Below, piece by piece: positions 54,966-64,000 of a stretch of DNA of 64,000 nucleotides (the first letter of the stretch is position 1; the number at the start of each line of letters is the position of its first letter). The stretch covers positions 62,001-126,000 of the forward strand of contig CALQLA020000003.1 in assembly GCA_943331295.2 (NCBI GenBank), read 5' to 3'. Position numbers and translations under genes: made by a program. The DNA is from Bordetella parapertussis (GTDB taxonomy: Bacteria; Pseudomonadota; Gammaproteobacteria; Burkholderiales; Casimicrobiaceae). The notes under the pieces were generated by a model that saw only the letters and a list, made by a program, of their open reading frames with translations, searched no databases and had not been told where the DNA came from.

Positions 54966-56048
54966 TCACGCGGTCGCCGAAACGACGACCGCGTCCTCAC
55001 TGTCGAAAGTCAGTATAACTGCGTCCCCGGGCCTGCAGGCCGACGCGCCGGGACGCCCCTGTTCGGTCACCAGCAGCGGCCGCGCGAGGCCAGGTGTCTC
55101 GACGACATAGCGCCGCGACAATCCGAGGTCGAGCACGCCACTGACGTGACCCTGAAGCCGATTGCGACCGGCTGCAGCCGCATCGGCGAAGCGGAGATTC
55201 TCGGGGCGCACCGCGACGGTGACGGGCTCGCCGTCGCGAAGCGGCCGCTCCGCGGTGACGCGGATGCCGGTGCCGTTGCCGGCACGGCAGAGCACGGCGC
55301 CTTCTTCCGAGGATTCCACCGTCATTTCCAGGATGTTGCTCTCACCCAGGAACTCGCAGACGAAGCGCGTGCGCGGGCGGTGATACACCTCCAGCGGCGG
55401 CCCCACCTGTTCCGCGCGCCCCTGGTTCATCACGACCAGCACGTCGGCCAGCATCATTGCCTCCTGCTGATCGTGCGTGATGTAGAGCACCGTGATGCCC
55501 AGCTTGCGCTGAATCGCGCGAATCTCGGATTGCATGCGCTCGCGAAGCCGCCGATCGAGCGCCGCGAGCGGCTCGTCCATCAGGAGCAGCCTCGGGCCGA
55601 AGACCAGCGCGCGCGCGAGGGCCGTGCGCTGCTGCTGGCCACCGGAAAGCTCGCTGGGCATGCGGTGTGCGAGATCGGCCAGCTCGACCATGGCCAGAGC
55701 CTGTGCGACGCGGCCGCGCACGTCGGCGTTGGCCACACCCCGCGCGCGCAGCGGAAACGCGACGTTCTCGCCGACCGTCAGGTGTGGAAAGAGGGCATAG
55801 CCCTGGAACATCATGCCGAGGTCGCGCGCATGCGGCGCCAGCCCCGTCGTCGGCTTGCCGTCGACGTAGATTTCGCCCGAGGTCGGCGGCGTGAAGCCGC
55901 CGATCATGTTCATGACCGTAGACTTGCCCGAGCCGCTCGGGCCGAGCACCACGCAGAACTCACCCGCCTGCACCGTCAGGCTCAGATCAGCCACCACGGG
56001 GTGCCGGTCATAGATCTTGGTCAGCCTCTCCAGGCGGATTCTTTCCAA
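54966..56048 (-). CDS. ABC transporter ATPase (PotA/FbpC type)
   Basis: A 360-residue nucleotide-binding subunit, first gene of the second transporter. Walker [11 protein letters not shown]-loop MMFQGYALFPHLTVGENVAF, signature LSGGQQQRTALARAL, Walker B LLLMDEPLAALDRRLRE and the switch His in LYITHDQQEAMMLAD are all present. The C-terminal TOBE domain (VTVAVRPENLRFADA) is normal in length, without the insertion seen in the neighbouring operon's ATPase. GGGGAGGCG lies before its ATG. Confidence 0.93.
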   Translation of the reverse strand: MERIRLERLTKIYDRHPVVADLSLTVQAGEFCVVLGPSGSGKSTVMNMIGGFTPPTSGEIYVDGKPTTGLAPHARDLGMMFQGYALFPHLTVGENVAFPLRARGVANADVRGRVAQALAMVELADLAHRMPSELSGGQQQRTALARALVFGPRLLLMDEPLAALDRRLRERMQSEIRAIQRKLGITVLYITHDQQEAMMLADVLVVMNQGRAEQVGPPLEVYHRPRTRFVCEFLGESNILEMTVESSEEGAVLCRAGNGTGIRVTAERPLRDGEPVTVAVRPENLRFADAAAAGRNRLQGHVSGVLDLGLSRRYVVETPGLARPLLVTEQGRPGASACRPGDAVILTFDSEDAVVVSATA

Positions 56049-56271
56049 CGCCTCCCCTTTTTCGGATCCATGGCGGTGCCGCAGCGCATTTCGATGCGCC
56101 GCGCACGATCATGACTGCGCGACTAATAGCATCGCGCCATGTCCGTGTCCAGCGGGTGACACGGGGGTGAATGGGTTCAGTTGGGCGCCCGGCCGGCGCG
56201 AGCCCCTGCATGCACTACCGTGCACGCTACGCGATCTTCATCCCGCGAAGCGGCGTCGCCGATGCGTGGAA

Positions 56272-56772
56272 CTACAGCGTGAACGTTCCCGGGAAGACCC
56301 AGAGCAGCGCGGCGGTCATCGTCACGTAGCGGGCGAACTTGCCGATCGCCATGTAGACGACGCACGGCCAGAACGGCAGCCGCAGCCAGCCGGCGACGGC
56401 GCAAAGGGGATCGCCGACGATCGGCAGCCACGACAGCAGGCACGCCGGCGGCCCGAAGCGCTCGAGCCACGCGAGCGCGCGCGGGTGCGCCGCCGCGGGG
56501 TCATGCGATACCTTCTCGTAGACGCGCTCGGCGCCGTAACCCATCCACCAGGTGATGATGCCGCCGACCGTGTTGCCGAGCGTGGCCACGACCACGGCGA
56601 GCCAGAACAGGTCCGGGTTGAGCTTGACCAGCCCGAACACCGCCGGCTCCGAACCCATCGGCAGCAGCGTCGCCGACACCAGCGCGACGACGAACACCGT
56701 GGACAGTCCGTACTGGGGCAGCGCGAGTGCCGCCAGCAGCGGCGCGATCCATGCGTCCATGGCCCGCATCAT
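56272..56772 (-). CDS. YqaA-family membrane protein
   Basis: A 166-residue inner-membrane protein of the DedA/VTT-related YqaA family. Hydrophobic segments with the family pattern are STVFVVALVSATLLPMGSEP, LFWLAVVVATLGNTVGGIIT and CLLSWLPIVGDPLCAVAGWL. YqaA relatives are thought to be lipid scramblase-like or to support membrane homeostasis; the exact function is open. ATG codons at 56772 and 56760 are both possible starts. Confidence 0.85.
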   Translation of the reverse strand: MMRAMDAWIAPLLAALALPQYGLSTVFVVALVSATLLPMGSEPAVFGLVKLNPDLFWLAVVVATLGNTVGGIITWWMGYGAERVYEKVSHDPAAAHPRALAWLERFGPPACLLSWLPIVGDPLCAVAGWLRLPFWPCVVYMAIGKFARYVTMTAALLWVFPGTFTL

Positions 56773-56891
56773 GCCACGGCCCCGCGCCGATGCCGACCGC
56801 GGCCCGCGCGAACGGCACGAGCGGAAGGACCGCGGCGAGGGTCAAACGGCGGCGGAAGCCTCGGGCCGAATTGTCCGCTTGACGCGGGAGC

Positions 56892-57413
56892 TTACGGATA
56901 GTCGCGCGCGGGCAGCGACGGATCGCGAACGCGGCGCGCCACCTCGACGCCGCCGACCGGCAGCCCGGCCGGGTCGAGCAGTCCCACCTGGACCAGCACG
57001 CTCGCCTGGTCCCAGTAGATGTGCTCGTGCGACACCTTGCCGTCCTTGAAGCCCACCACGACGCAGACGACCAGTTCGACGGGCCTGCCCGTCGGGGCCA
57101 CGCCAGGCAGCAGCCAGTCCACCACGGCGGTGTGGGTGAAGGCGATGTAGATCTCCTCGACGATGCCGGACTCGCCCACCGTGCGCGACAGTCCCTCCAT
57201 CTTCACGTCGGGAGGGAAGAAGCGCCCGACCAGATGGTCGCGGTAGAAGGCGTGGACGGCGGCGCGACCATAGCCTCCCGCCCGCGTCGGCACGTGGTTG
57301 AGATGCGGGTTGTCGCCCATCGTGGCCATCGTGGTGCCGAGATCACCCGCGAGTTCGGCGCCCACGTGGCTCTCGAACAGAGCCACCATCTTCTGCTGCT
57401 CTTCCGTTAGCAT
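56892..57413 (-). CDS. NTF2/SnoaL-like protein
   Basis: A 173-residue protein with the NTF2-like cone fold. Pattern seen is MATMGDNPHLNHVPTRAGG, AVHAFYRDHLVGRFFPPDVK, IAFTHTAVVDWLLPGVAPTG and VVGFKDGKVSHEHIYWDQAS. It resembles the SnoaL-like domain often linked to carboxymethylenebutenolidase-type enzymes, but no enzyme is beside it. It starts 16 bp after gyrB on the same strand, so gyrB readthrough may express it. Catalytic activity, if any, cannot be assigned. Confidence 0.82.
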   Translation of the reverse strand: MLTEEQQKMVALFESHVGAELAGDLGTTMATMGDNPHLNHVPTRAGGYGRAAVHAFYRDHLVGRFFPPDVKMEGLSRTVGESGIVEEIYIAFTHTAVVDWLLPGVAPTGRPVELVVCVVVGFKDGKVSHEHIYWDQASVLVQVGLLDPAGLPVGGVEVARRVRDPSLPARDYP

Positions 57414-57429
57414 CGGCAGTCTCCAGTCA

Positions 57430-59982
<2,553 letters not shown>

Positions 59983-61086
59983 TCAGATCCGCATCGGCAT
60001 CACGACGTACTTGTAGTCGCTGCGCTCCGGCACGGTGACGAGCGCGCTCGAATTGGCGTCCCCGAACGCGAGCTGCACGCGCTCGGCCGAGAGGTTGTGC
60101 AGCACGTCGAGCAGGTAGGTGATGTTGAAGCCGATGTCGAGCGACTCGCCCTGGTAGGCGACCTCGAGCTCTTCCTCGGCCTCTTCCTGCTCGCTGTTCG
60201 TACAGATGATCTTCAGCGTGCCGGGCGCCAGCACGATGCGGACGCCGCGGAACTTCTCGTTGCTCAGGATCGCCGCCCGCTGCAGCGTGGCGAGGAGTTC
60301 GGTGCGGGTGAGCTCGATCGACTTGGTGTGGCCGGTCGGGATCACGCGGTTGTAGTCGGGGAACTTGCCGTCCACGACCTTGCTCACCAGCTCGACGTTG
60401 GCGAAGCGGAAGCGCACCTGCGTGGCGAGGATGTCGATCGTGACGGGGTCCTCGACGTCGGCCAGCAGCTTGCCGAGTTCCAGCACCGTCTTGCGCGGCA
60501 GGATCACTTCCTGGCGCTGGTAGTCGCCTTCGACCTCGAGGCTCGCCCACGACAGCCGGTGGCCGTCGGTGGCGACCGCCTGCAGCGAACCCTTGTCGGC
60601 CACCAGCAGCATGCCGTTCAGGTAGTAGCGAATGTCCTGCTGCGCCATCGCGAACTCGACCGAGCGCAGCAGGCCGCGCAGGTCGCGCTGCGGCAGCGAC
60701 AGCGTCTGCAGCTGGTCCTGGCCGACGCCGATGCGCGGGTAGTCGGACGCGGGAAGCGTCTGCAGGTTGAAGCGCGAGCGCCCGGCGCGCACGACCATCT
60801 TGCTGCCGGTGGCGTCGATCGTGAGCGTCGACTCTTCGGGCAGCGCGCGCAGGAGGTCCTGCAGCTTGCGCGCCGCGACGGTCACCGCTTGCGGGTCCTT
60901 CGACGGCAGCTCCGAATGCGCCGTGATCTGCATCTCGAGATCGGTGGCCGTGACGTAGAGCAGTCCGTCCTTCTGCTCCAGCAGCACGTTGGCGAGGATC
61001 GGCAGCGTGTGCCGGCGTTCGACGATGCCGGAAACCGCCTGCAGCGGTTTCAACAACGCATCCCGTGCGATCTGCTTTAGTTGCAT
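59983..61086 (-). CDS. dnaN: DNA polymerase III beta sliding clamp
   Basis: A 367-residue clamp made of three similar domains. N-terminal ALLKPLQAVSGIVERRHTLP and LPILANVLLEQKDGLLYVTA are typical, as are RYYLNGMLLVADKGSLQAVA (middle domain) and the C-terminal FNITYLLDVLHNLSAERVQL and YKYVVMPMRI. Length matches E. coli DnaN (366). It tethers polymerase III to DNA and also recruits Hda and MutS. It follows dnaA on the minus strand, 262 bp away, with a DnaA box in that space. Confidence 0.97.
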   Translation of the reverse strand: MQLKQIARDALLKPLQAVSGIVERRHTLPILANVLLEQKDGLLYVTATDLEMQITAHSELPSKDPQAVTVAARKLQDLLRALPEESTLTIDATGSKMVVRAGRSRFNLQTLPASDYPRIGVGQDQLQTLSLPQRDLRGLLRSVEFAMAQQDIRYYLNGMLLVADKGSLQAVATDGHRLSWASLEVEGDYQRQEVILPRKTVLELGKLLADVEDPVTIDILATQVRFRFANVELVSKVVDGKFPDYNRVIPTGHTKSIELTRTELLATLQRAAILSNEKFRGVRIVLAPGTLKIICTNSEQEEAEEELEVAYQGESLDIGFNITYLLDVLHNLSAERVQLAFGDANSSALVTVPERSDYKYVVMPMRI

Positions 61087-61181
61087 TGTTTAAACCGAAT
61101 AACAGCTAATAGGAGGGGCCGCGAAACCGGTACGGTCCGGCGTAACCCTTTGCCATCAGCGGGTTGGGGTAGGAGCAAGCG

Positions 61182-61190
61182 TGTGGATAA
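61182..61190 (-). promoter_or_regulatory. Exact DnaA box between dnaA and dnaN
   Basis: TGTGGATAA on the plus strand is the exact complement of TTATCCACA. It lies in a 262-bp gap that also has an AT-rich stretch at 61250-61275. Confidence 0.85.
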
Positions 61191-61348
61191 CTCCGGTCGG
61201 CGCGCAGGACGGTTTTTGGATTGTTCTCGAACTTGCCGCCAAACCGGTTTAACTAACAAATTATAGACTGAAAAGAGACCCGTTTCCACCGGGCGGAAGG
61301 CCCGCCCGCCGGCGGCTCCGGCACCCGTGCCGCCGGTGCCCGGCCGGG

Positions 61349-62758
61349 TCAATTGCGCAGCACCTGGAGCAGGAAATTGACGTCGTGGTTGAGCTGGGGG
61401 ATCGTCTCCCGCAGCTTCGCGATCTGCCGGCAGGCGTGGAGCACCGTCGTGTGGTCGCGGCTGCCGAAATTGCTGCCGATCTCGGGCAGCGACAACTGCG
61501 TCAGCTCCTTCGCCAGCGCCATCGCCACCTGCCGCGGCCGGGCGATCGCCCGCGAGCGCTTTTTCGAGTGCATGTCCGAAATCCGGATCTTGTAGTAGTC
61601 GGCGACCGTTTTCTGGATGTTTTCGATCGAAATCTGGCGGTTCTGGACCGCCAGCAGGTCGCGCAGGGCGTCCTTGGCGACGGCGAGCGAGATTTCCTGG
61701 CCGTGGAACGTCGAGTACGCGGCAATCCGCTTCAGCGCCCCTTCCAACTCCCGGACGTTCGACCGGATGTGCTTGGCGATGAAGAACGCCACCTGTTCGT
61801 CGAGGTGCAGCCGCGTCGACTGCGCCTTGGCGAGCAGGATGGCGACCCGCATCTCGAGCTCGGGCGGCTCCAGCGCCACGGTCAGGCCCCAGCCGAGGCG
61901 CGAGATCAGCCGCTCCTCCATCCCCTCGATCTCCTTGGGGTAGGTGTCGCAGGTGATGACGACCTGCTTGTGGGCCTCGATCAGCGTGTTGAACAGGTAG
62001 AAGAACTCTTCCTGCGTCCGGTTCTTGCCGTTGAAGAACTGGATGTCGTCGATCAGCAGGAGGTCGAGCGAGCGGTAGTAGCGCTTGAAGTCGTCGAACG
62101 CCTTGTGCTGGTAGGCGCGGACCACGTCGGAGACGTAGGTCTCGGCGTGGATGTACCGGATCTTCGCCGTGGGGTCGCGCTCCAGGATGTGGTTGCCGAT
62201 CGCCTGCACCAGGTGCGTCTTGCCGAGCCCGACGCCGCCGTAGACGAACAGCGGGTTGTAGGAGGTGGGGTGGTCGGCGACCTGGATGCCGGCGGCGCGG
62301 GCCAGCTGGTTCGCCTTGCCCGAGACGAACGTTGCGAACGTGAACGCGGGGTTGAGGCTGGTCTGGTCCTGCCGCCGCACCATCGTCGGCGTCTGCGCCG
62401 TCACCTGCGGGAACGACGCGACCCGGGACGCGGGGACGGTTGCCGGCACCGCGGGGGCGTCCACCGCGACCGCCGGCGCCTTGGCCCGCGCCGGCGTCGC
62501 TTCCGGCGTCGCCGCGTCGGCGACGGCCAGCGTCACCGGTACCGGCACCCCGGCGTCAAGCGCCGCCAGTTCAGAGATGCGGCCGGCGAAGCGCTCCTTG
62601 ACCCACTGCAGGACGAAGCGGTTGGGCGCGATGACCTTGTAGCCCGTCTGCGACGCCTCGATCCCCAGCGGCAGGATCCAGGTGTTGAACTGCTGCGGCG
62701 TCAGTTCCTCCCGGAAGACCTCGAGGCATTGCTGCCAGAAAAGCGTAACGGTCGACAT
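61349..62758 (-). CDS. dnaA: Chromosomal replication initiator DnaA
   Basis: A 469-residue initiator. Domain I is [20 protein letters not shown]; a linker rich in A, P, T and V spans about residues 80-125. The AAA+ domain has Walker A GGVGLGKT (residues 174-181) and Walker [10 protein letters not shown] (near 236). Domain IV carries the DnaA signature [16 protein letters not shown] near residue 440, which reads the DnaA box. The start at 62758 gives the family N-terminus; an in-frame ATG four codons earlier exists. It is divergent from rpmH, with the likely origin between them. Confidence 0.97.
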   Translation of the reverse strand: MSTVTLFWQQCLEVFREELTPQQFNTWILPLGIEASQTGYKVIAPNRFVLQWVKERFAGRISELAALDAGVPVPVTLAVADAATPEATPARAKAPAVAVDAPAVPATVPASRVASFPQVTAQTPTMVRRQDQTSLNPAFTFATFVSGKANQLARAAGIQVADHPTSYNPLFVYGGVGLGKTHLVQAIGNHILERDPTAKIRYIHAETYVSDVVRAYQHKAFDDFKRYYRSLDLLLIDDIQFFNGKNRTQEEFFYLFNTLIEAHKQVVITCDTYPKEIEGMEERLISRLGWGLTVALEPPELEMRVAILLAKAQSTRLHLDEQVAFFIAKHIRSNVRELEGALKRIAAYSTFHGQEISLAVAKDALRDLLAVQNRQISIENIQKTVADYYKIRISDMHSKKRSRAIARPRQVAMALAKELTQLSLPEIGSNFGSRDHTTVLHACRQIAKLRETIPQLNHDVNFLLQVLRN

Positions 62759-62843
62759 GCGGCAGGCCAATCCTCAGGGTGAACGATGCCGGAACGACGC
62801 CGACGGCGCTGCCTAGGGGGTCAGCGCGAGCGGTGCGGTCGGC

Positions 62844-62876
62844 GGGAGGTGCGGGGGTGCGGGGGTGCGGGGGTGC
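62844..62876 (+). repeat. G-run tandem repeat (possible G-quadruplex)
   Basis: Three perfect 8-bp units GGGGGTGC follow a GGGAGGTGC at 62844. Four runs of at least three G with three-base loops meet the usual G-quadruplex pattern on the plus strand. It lies about 90 bp from the dnaA start. Confidence 0.7.
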
Positions 62877-62991
62877 GAAGGGAAACCGTACGGCGCCGGG
62901 GCGGGCGGTCTTCGCTTGCCGTCGCGCCGGGGCTGTCGCGGGGTTGGCGGCACCCCGTGTTCCGGCGCGATTATACCGTGGGTAAAAAAAG

Positions 62992-63000
62992 TTATCCACA
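62992..63000 (+). promoter_or_regulatory. Exact DnaA box in candidate oriC
   Basis: TTATCCACA, the consensus DnaA box, directly after an AT-rich stretch (TTATACCGTGGGTAAAAAAA). It lies 234 bp from the dnaA start and could serve both initiation and dnaA autoregulation. Confidence 0.9.
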
Positions 63001-63063
63001 GCCCGCGGCGGCATCCCTGACCGGCTCCGCCGGCACCGCGCCAGAGGCGCCGGCGTGGGGCGG

Positions 63064-63093
63064 TTGACAGGTGGGTGGTTAACGCGCTCTAAT
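63064..63093 (+). promoter_or_regulatory. rpmH promoter
   Basis: A perfect -35 TTGACA at 63064-63069 is followed 18 bp later by TCTAAT at 63088-63093. The expected start lies about 25 bp before the rpmH ATG, which has CAGGCAGCC upstream as a weak ribosome site. Confidence 0.7.
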
Positions 63094-63123
63094 ATAAGGC
63101 TTTTTCACCTCAGGCAGCCGACC

Positions 63124-63258
63124 ATGAAACGCACCTTTCAACCTTCCGTCATCAAGCGCAAGCGCACCCACGGCTTTCGCGCCCGGATGAAGAGCGTAGG
63201 CGGCCGCAAAGTGCTCTCGGCGCGTCGCGCCAAGGGCCGCGTCCGGCTCACGCCCTGA
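63124..63258 (+). CDS. rpmH: 50S ribosomal protein L34
   Basis: A 44-residue basic ribosomal protein with the family sequence [20 protein letters not shown] and [19 protein letters not shown]. Length is exact for bacteria. First gene of the rpmH-rnpA-yidD-yidC operon at the origin. Its TGA stop overlaps the only near-cognate start (CTG) seen for rnpA. Confidence 0.98.
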   Translation: MKRTFQPSVIKRKRTHGFRARMKSVGGRKVLSARRAKGRVRLTP

Positions 63259-63686
63259 CCCCTGCCGCTCCGGCTGCGCCTGGCGCTTCGCCGCCCACAG
63301 CGACCTCCGGCCGTGGCGCGCGTCGCTACCGTCTTGCCGGGACCGGCGTCTTCGAGGCGCTGTTCCGCGCCGGACGGCGCCGCGAGGGCACCTGGCTGCA
63401 ACTCGTGGCGGCCCCGGCGCGCACGCAGCCCGGCCGGGTCGGCTATGTCATCGGCAAGAAGGCCTTGCGCCACGCCGTCGCCCGCAATCGTGTCCGCCGC
63501 GTCCTCCGGGTCGCGGTCGAGCGCGTTCGCCCTGCGATCGAGGCCTTCGACGTGATCCTGCGCGTCAAGCGCGGCTGCACGCGCGAGGAAGTGCGGCTCG
63601 TCGCGGCCGAGGCCGCGGTGCTGCTCGCGGCACTGGTTGCCGTTGCGGCCGCACCGGCGCCTGCCGCGCCGGACAGCGGGGCATGA
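63255..63686 (+). CDS. rnpA: Ribonuclease P protein component, start uncertain
   Basis: The protein subunit of RNase P, which helps the catalytic RNA mature tRNA 5' ends. The core is clear: [61 protein letters not shown] (the RNR motif) and VILRVKRGC. The frame has no ATG, GTG or TTG between its upstream stop (63090-63092) and GTG 63405, and that GTG would drop the conserved N-terminal strand. The CTG at 63255 overlapping the rpmH stop (CTGA) is the best candidate, giving 143 residues with a Pro/Ala-rich lead. The end overlaps yidD (ATGA). Confidence 0.85.
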   Translation: MTPAAPAAPGASPPTATSGRGARRYRLAGTGVFEALFRAGRRREGTWLQLVAAPARTQPGRVGYVIGKKALRHAVARNRVRRVLRVAVERVRPAIEAFDVILRVKRGCTREEVRLVAAEAAVLLAALVAVAAAPAPAAPDSGA

Positions 63687-63892
63687 AGACGATCCTGCTG
63701 GCCCTGATCCGGGCCTACCAGTACGCACTGCGCCCGATGCTGGGCGCCAACTGCCGGTTCTTTCCCAGTTGCTCCGAGTACGCGCAGGAAGCCGTCACCC
63801 GGCACGGCGCGCTGAAGGGCAGCTGGCTCGCGACGCGGCGTATCCTGCGCTGCCATCCGTATCATCCGGGTGGGTACGACCCGGTACCCTGA
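63683..63892 (+). CDS. yidD: Membrane protein insertion efficiency factor YidD
   Basis: A 69-residue protein with the complete YidD pattern: [40 protein letters not shown] and [17 protein letters not shown], including the three conserved cysteines. It has an amphipathic N-terminal helix and acts at the inner membrane to help YidC. The ATG overlaps the rnpA stop by four bases. Confidence 0.96.
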   Translation: MKTILLALIRAYQYALRPMLGANCRFFPSCSEYAQEAVTRHGALKGSWLATRRILRCHPYHPGGYDPVP

Positions 63893-63950
63893 ACGACTTC
63901 ATCCCCCGCGCGCGCGCCGCATCACCGGCCCGCCGCCTCGCCAGGCTGTC

Positions 63951-64000
63951 ATGGATACGCAACGACTGATTCTGTTTGTCATTTTTTCCTTTTCCGCGCT
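63951..64000 (+). CDS. yidC: Membrane protein insertase YidC, first codons only
   Basis: The window ends 16 codons into this gene. MDTQRLILFVIFSFSA is the typical start of proteobacterial YidC, an N-terminal membrane helix. Its position after yidD confirms the call. The rest lies outside the window. Confidence 0.9.
   Translation, partial: MDTQRLILFVIFSFSA

Larger units (their letters stand above)
62759..63123. other. dnaA-rpmH intergenic region, candidate oriC
   Basis: 365 bp between divergent dnaA and rpmH. It holds a G-rich tandem repeat (62844-62876), an exact DnaA box (62992-63000) preceded by TTATACC and a seven-A run (62971-62990), and the rpmH promoter. No coding sequence found. This is the usual place of the betaproteobacterial origin, but only one exact box is visible, so origin elements may extend across the dnaA-dnaN gap as well. 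Confidence 0.6.

Overview
The window looks like chromosome from a GC-rich betaproteobacterium, most likely Burkholderiales or a close relative. Supporting signs are the order dnaA-dnaN-gyrB opposite rpmH-rnpA-yidD-yidC, a CIRCE element in front of rpoH, the fmt-def-lysM-dprA block, an NtrY/NtrX pair beside rsmB, a class II ribonucleotide reductase, and GC-rich intergenic repeats. No rRNA or tRNA gene, CRISPR array, transposase or phage gene was seen. Most long antisense ORFs are shadows caused by high third-position GC.

Layout. 1-5 kb: the end of a dynamin-like GTPase, a two-cluster ferredoxin, coaD, rsmD, ftsY and rpoH (with CIRCE). 5-14 kb, minus strand: kup, ntrX/ntrY, a DUF4390 protein, rsmB, fmt and def. 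14-20 kb, plus strand: a LysM protein, dprA and a topoisomerase III with a histone-H1-like tail. 20-23 kb: an arabinonate dehydratase-like enzyme, then a scar made of two decayed genes (a Bug-type binding protein and a glycosyltransferase), then tag. 23-32 kb: an XRE-type regulator, an adaptor/permease/ATPase efflux set, a CIA30 protein, aroG, a two-subunit 2-oxoacid oxidoreductase, and a secreted collagen-like protein with a BclA-like domain. 32-44 kb: a class II ribonucleotide reductase, an MscS-type channel, a patatin lipoprotein, a minus-strand set of secreted proteins of unknown function (His/Gly/Ser/Thr repeat protein, DUF2092 protein, 97-aa protein), an AraC regulator and a small eight-cysteine secreted protein.

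44-50.5 kb is a seven-gene minus-strand operon: binding protein, ATPase, two permeases, PuuE-type allantoinase, FCD-type GntR regulator, Asp/Glu/hydantoin racemase. Its catabolic part has the same composition as the Klebsiella hpxSAB allantoin genes, so it reads as uptake and opening of allantoin or a related ureide. 51-56 kb holds a DHDPS-family aldolase convergent with a second polyamine-type ABC transporter whose two permeases are fused. 56-64 kb holds YqaA and NTF2-like proteins and the replication-origin region, with two exact DnaA boxes and a G-rich repeat beside dnaA.

The most unusual points are the collagen-like protein with a second collagen tail after its globular domain; an NtrX whose ATPase module has lost its key Walker residues; a dispersed repeat that has entered the coding frame of an ABC ATPase; an rnpA with no ATG, GTG or TTG start in a frame open through rpmH; the double-pseudogene scar; and the undescribed secreted repeat/DUF2092 set.
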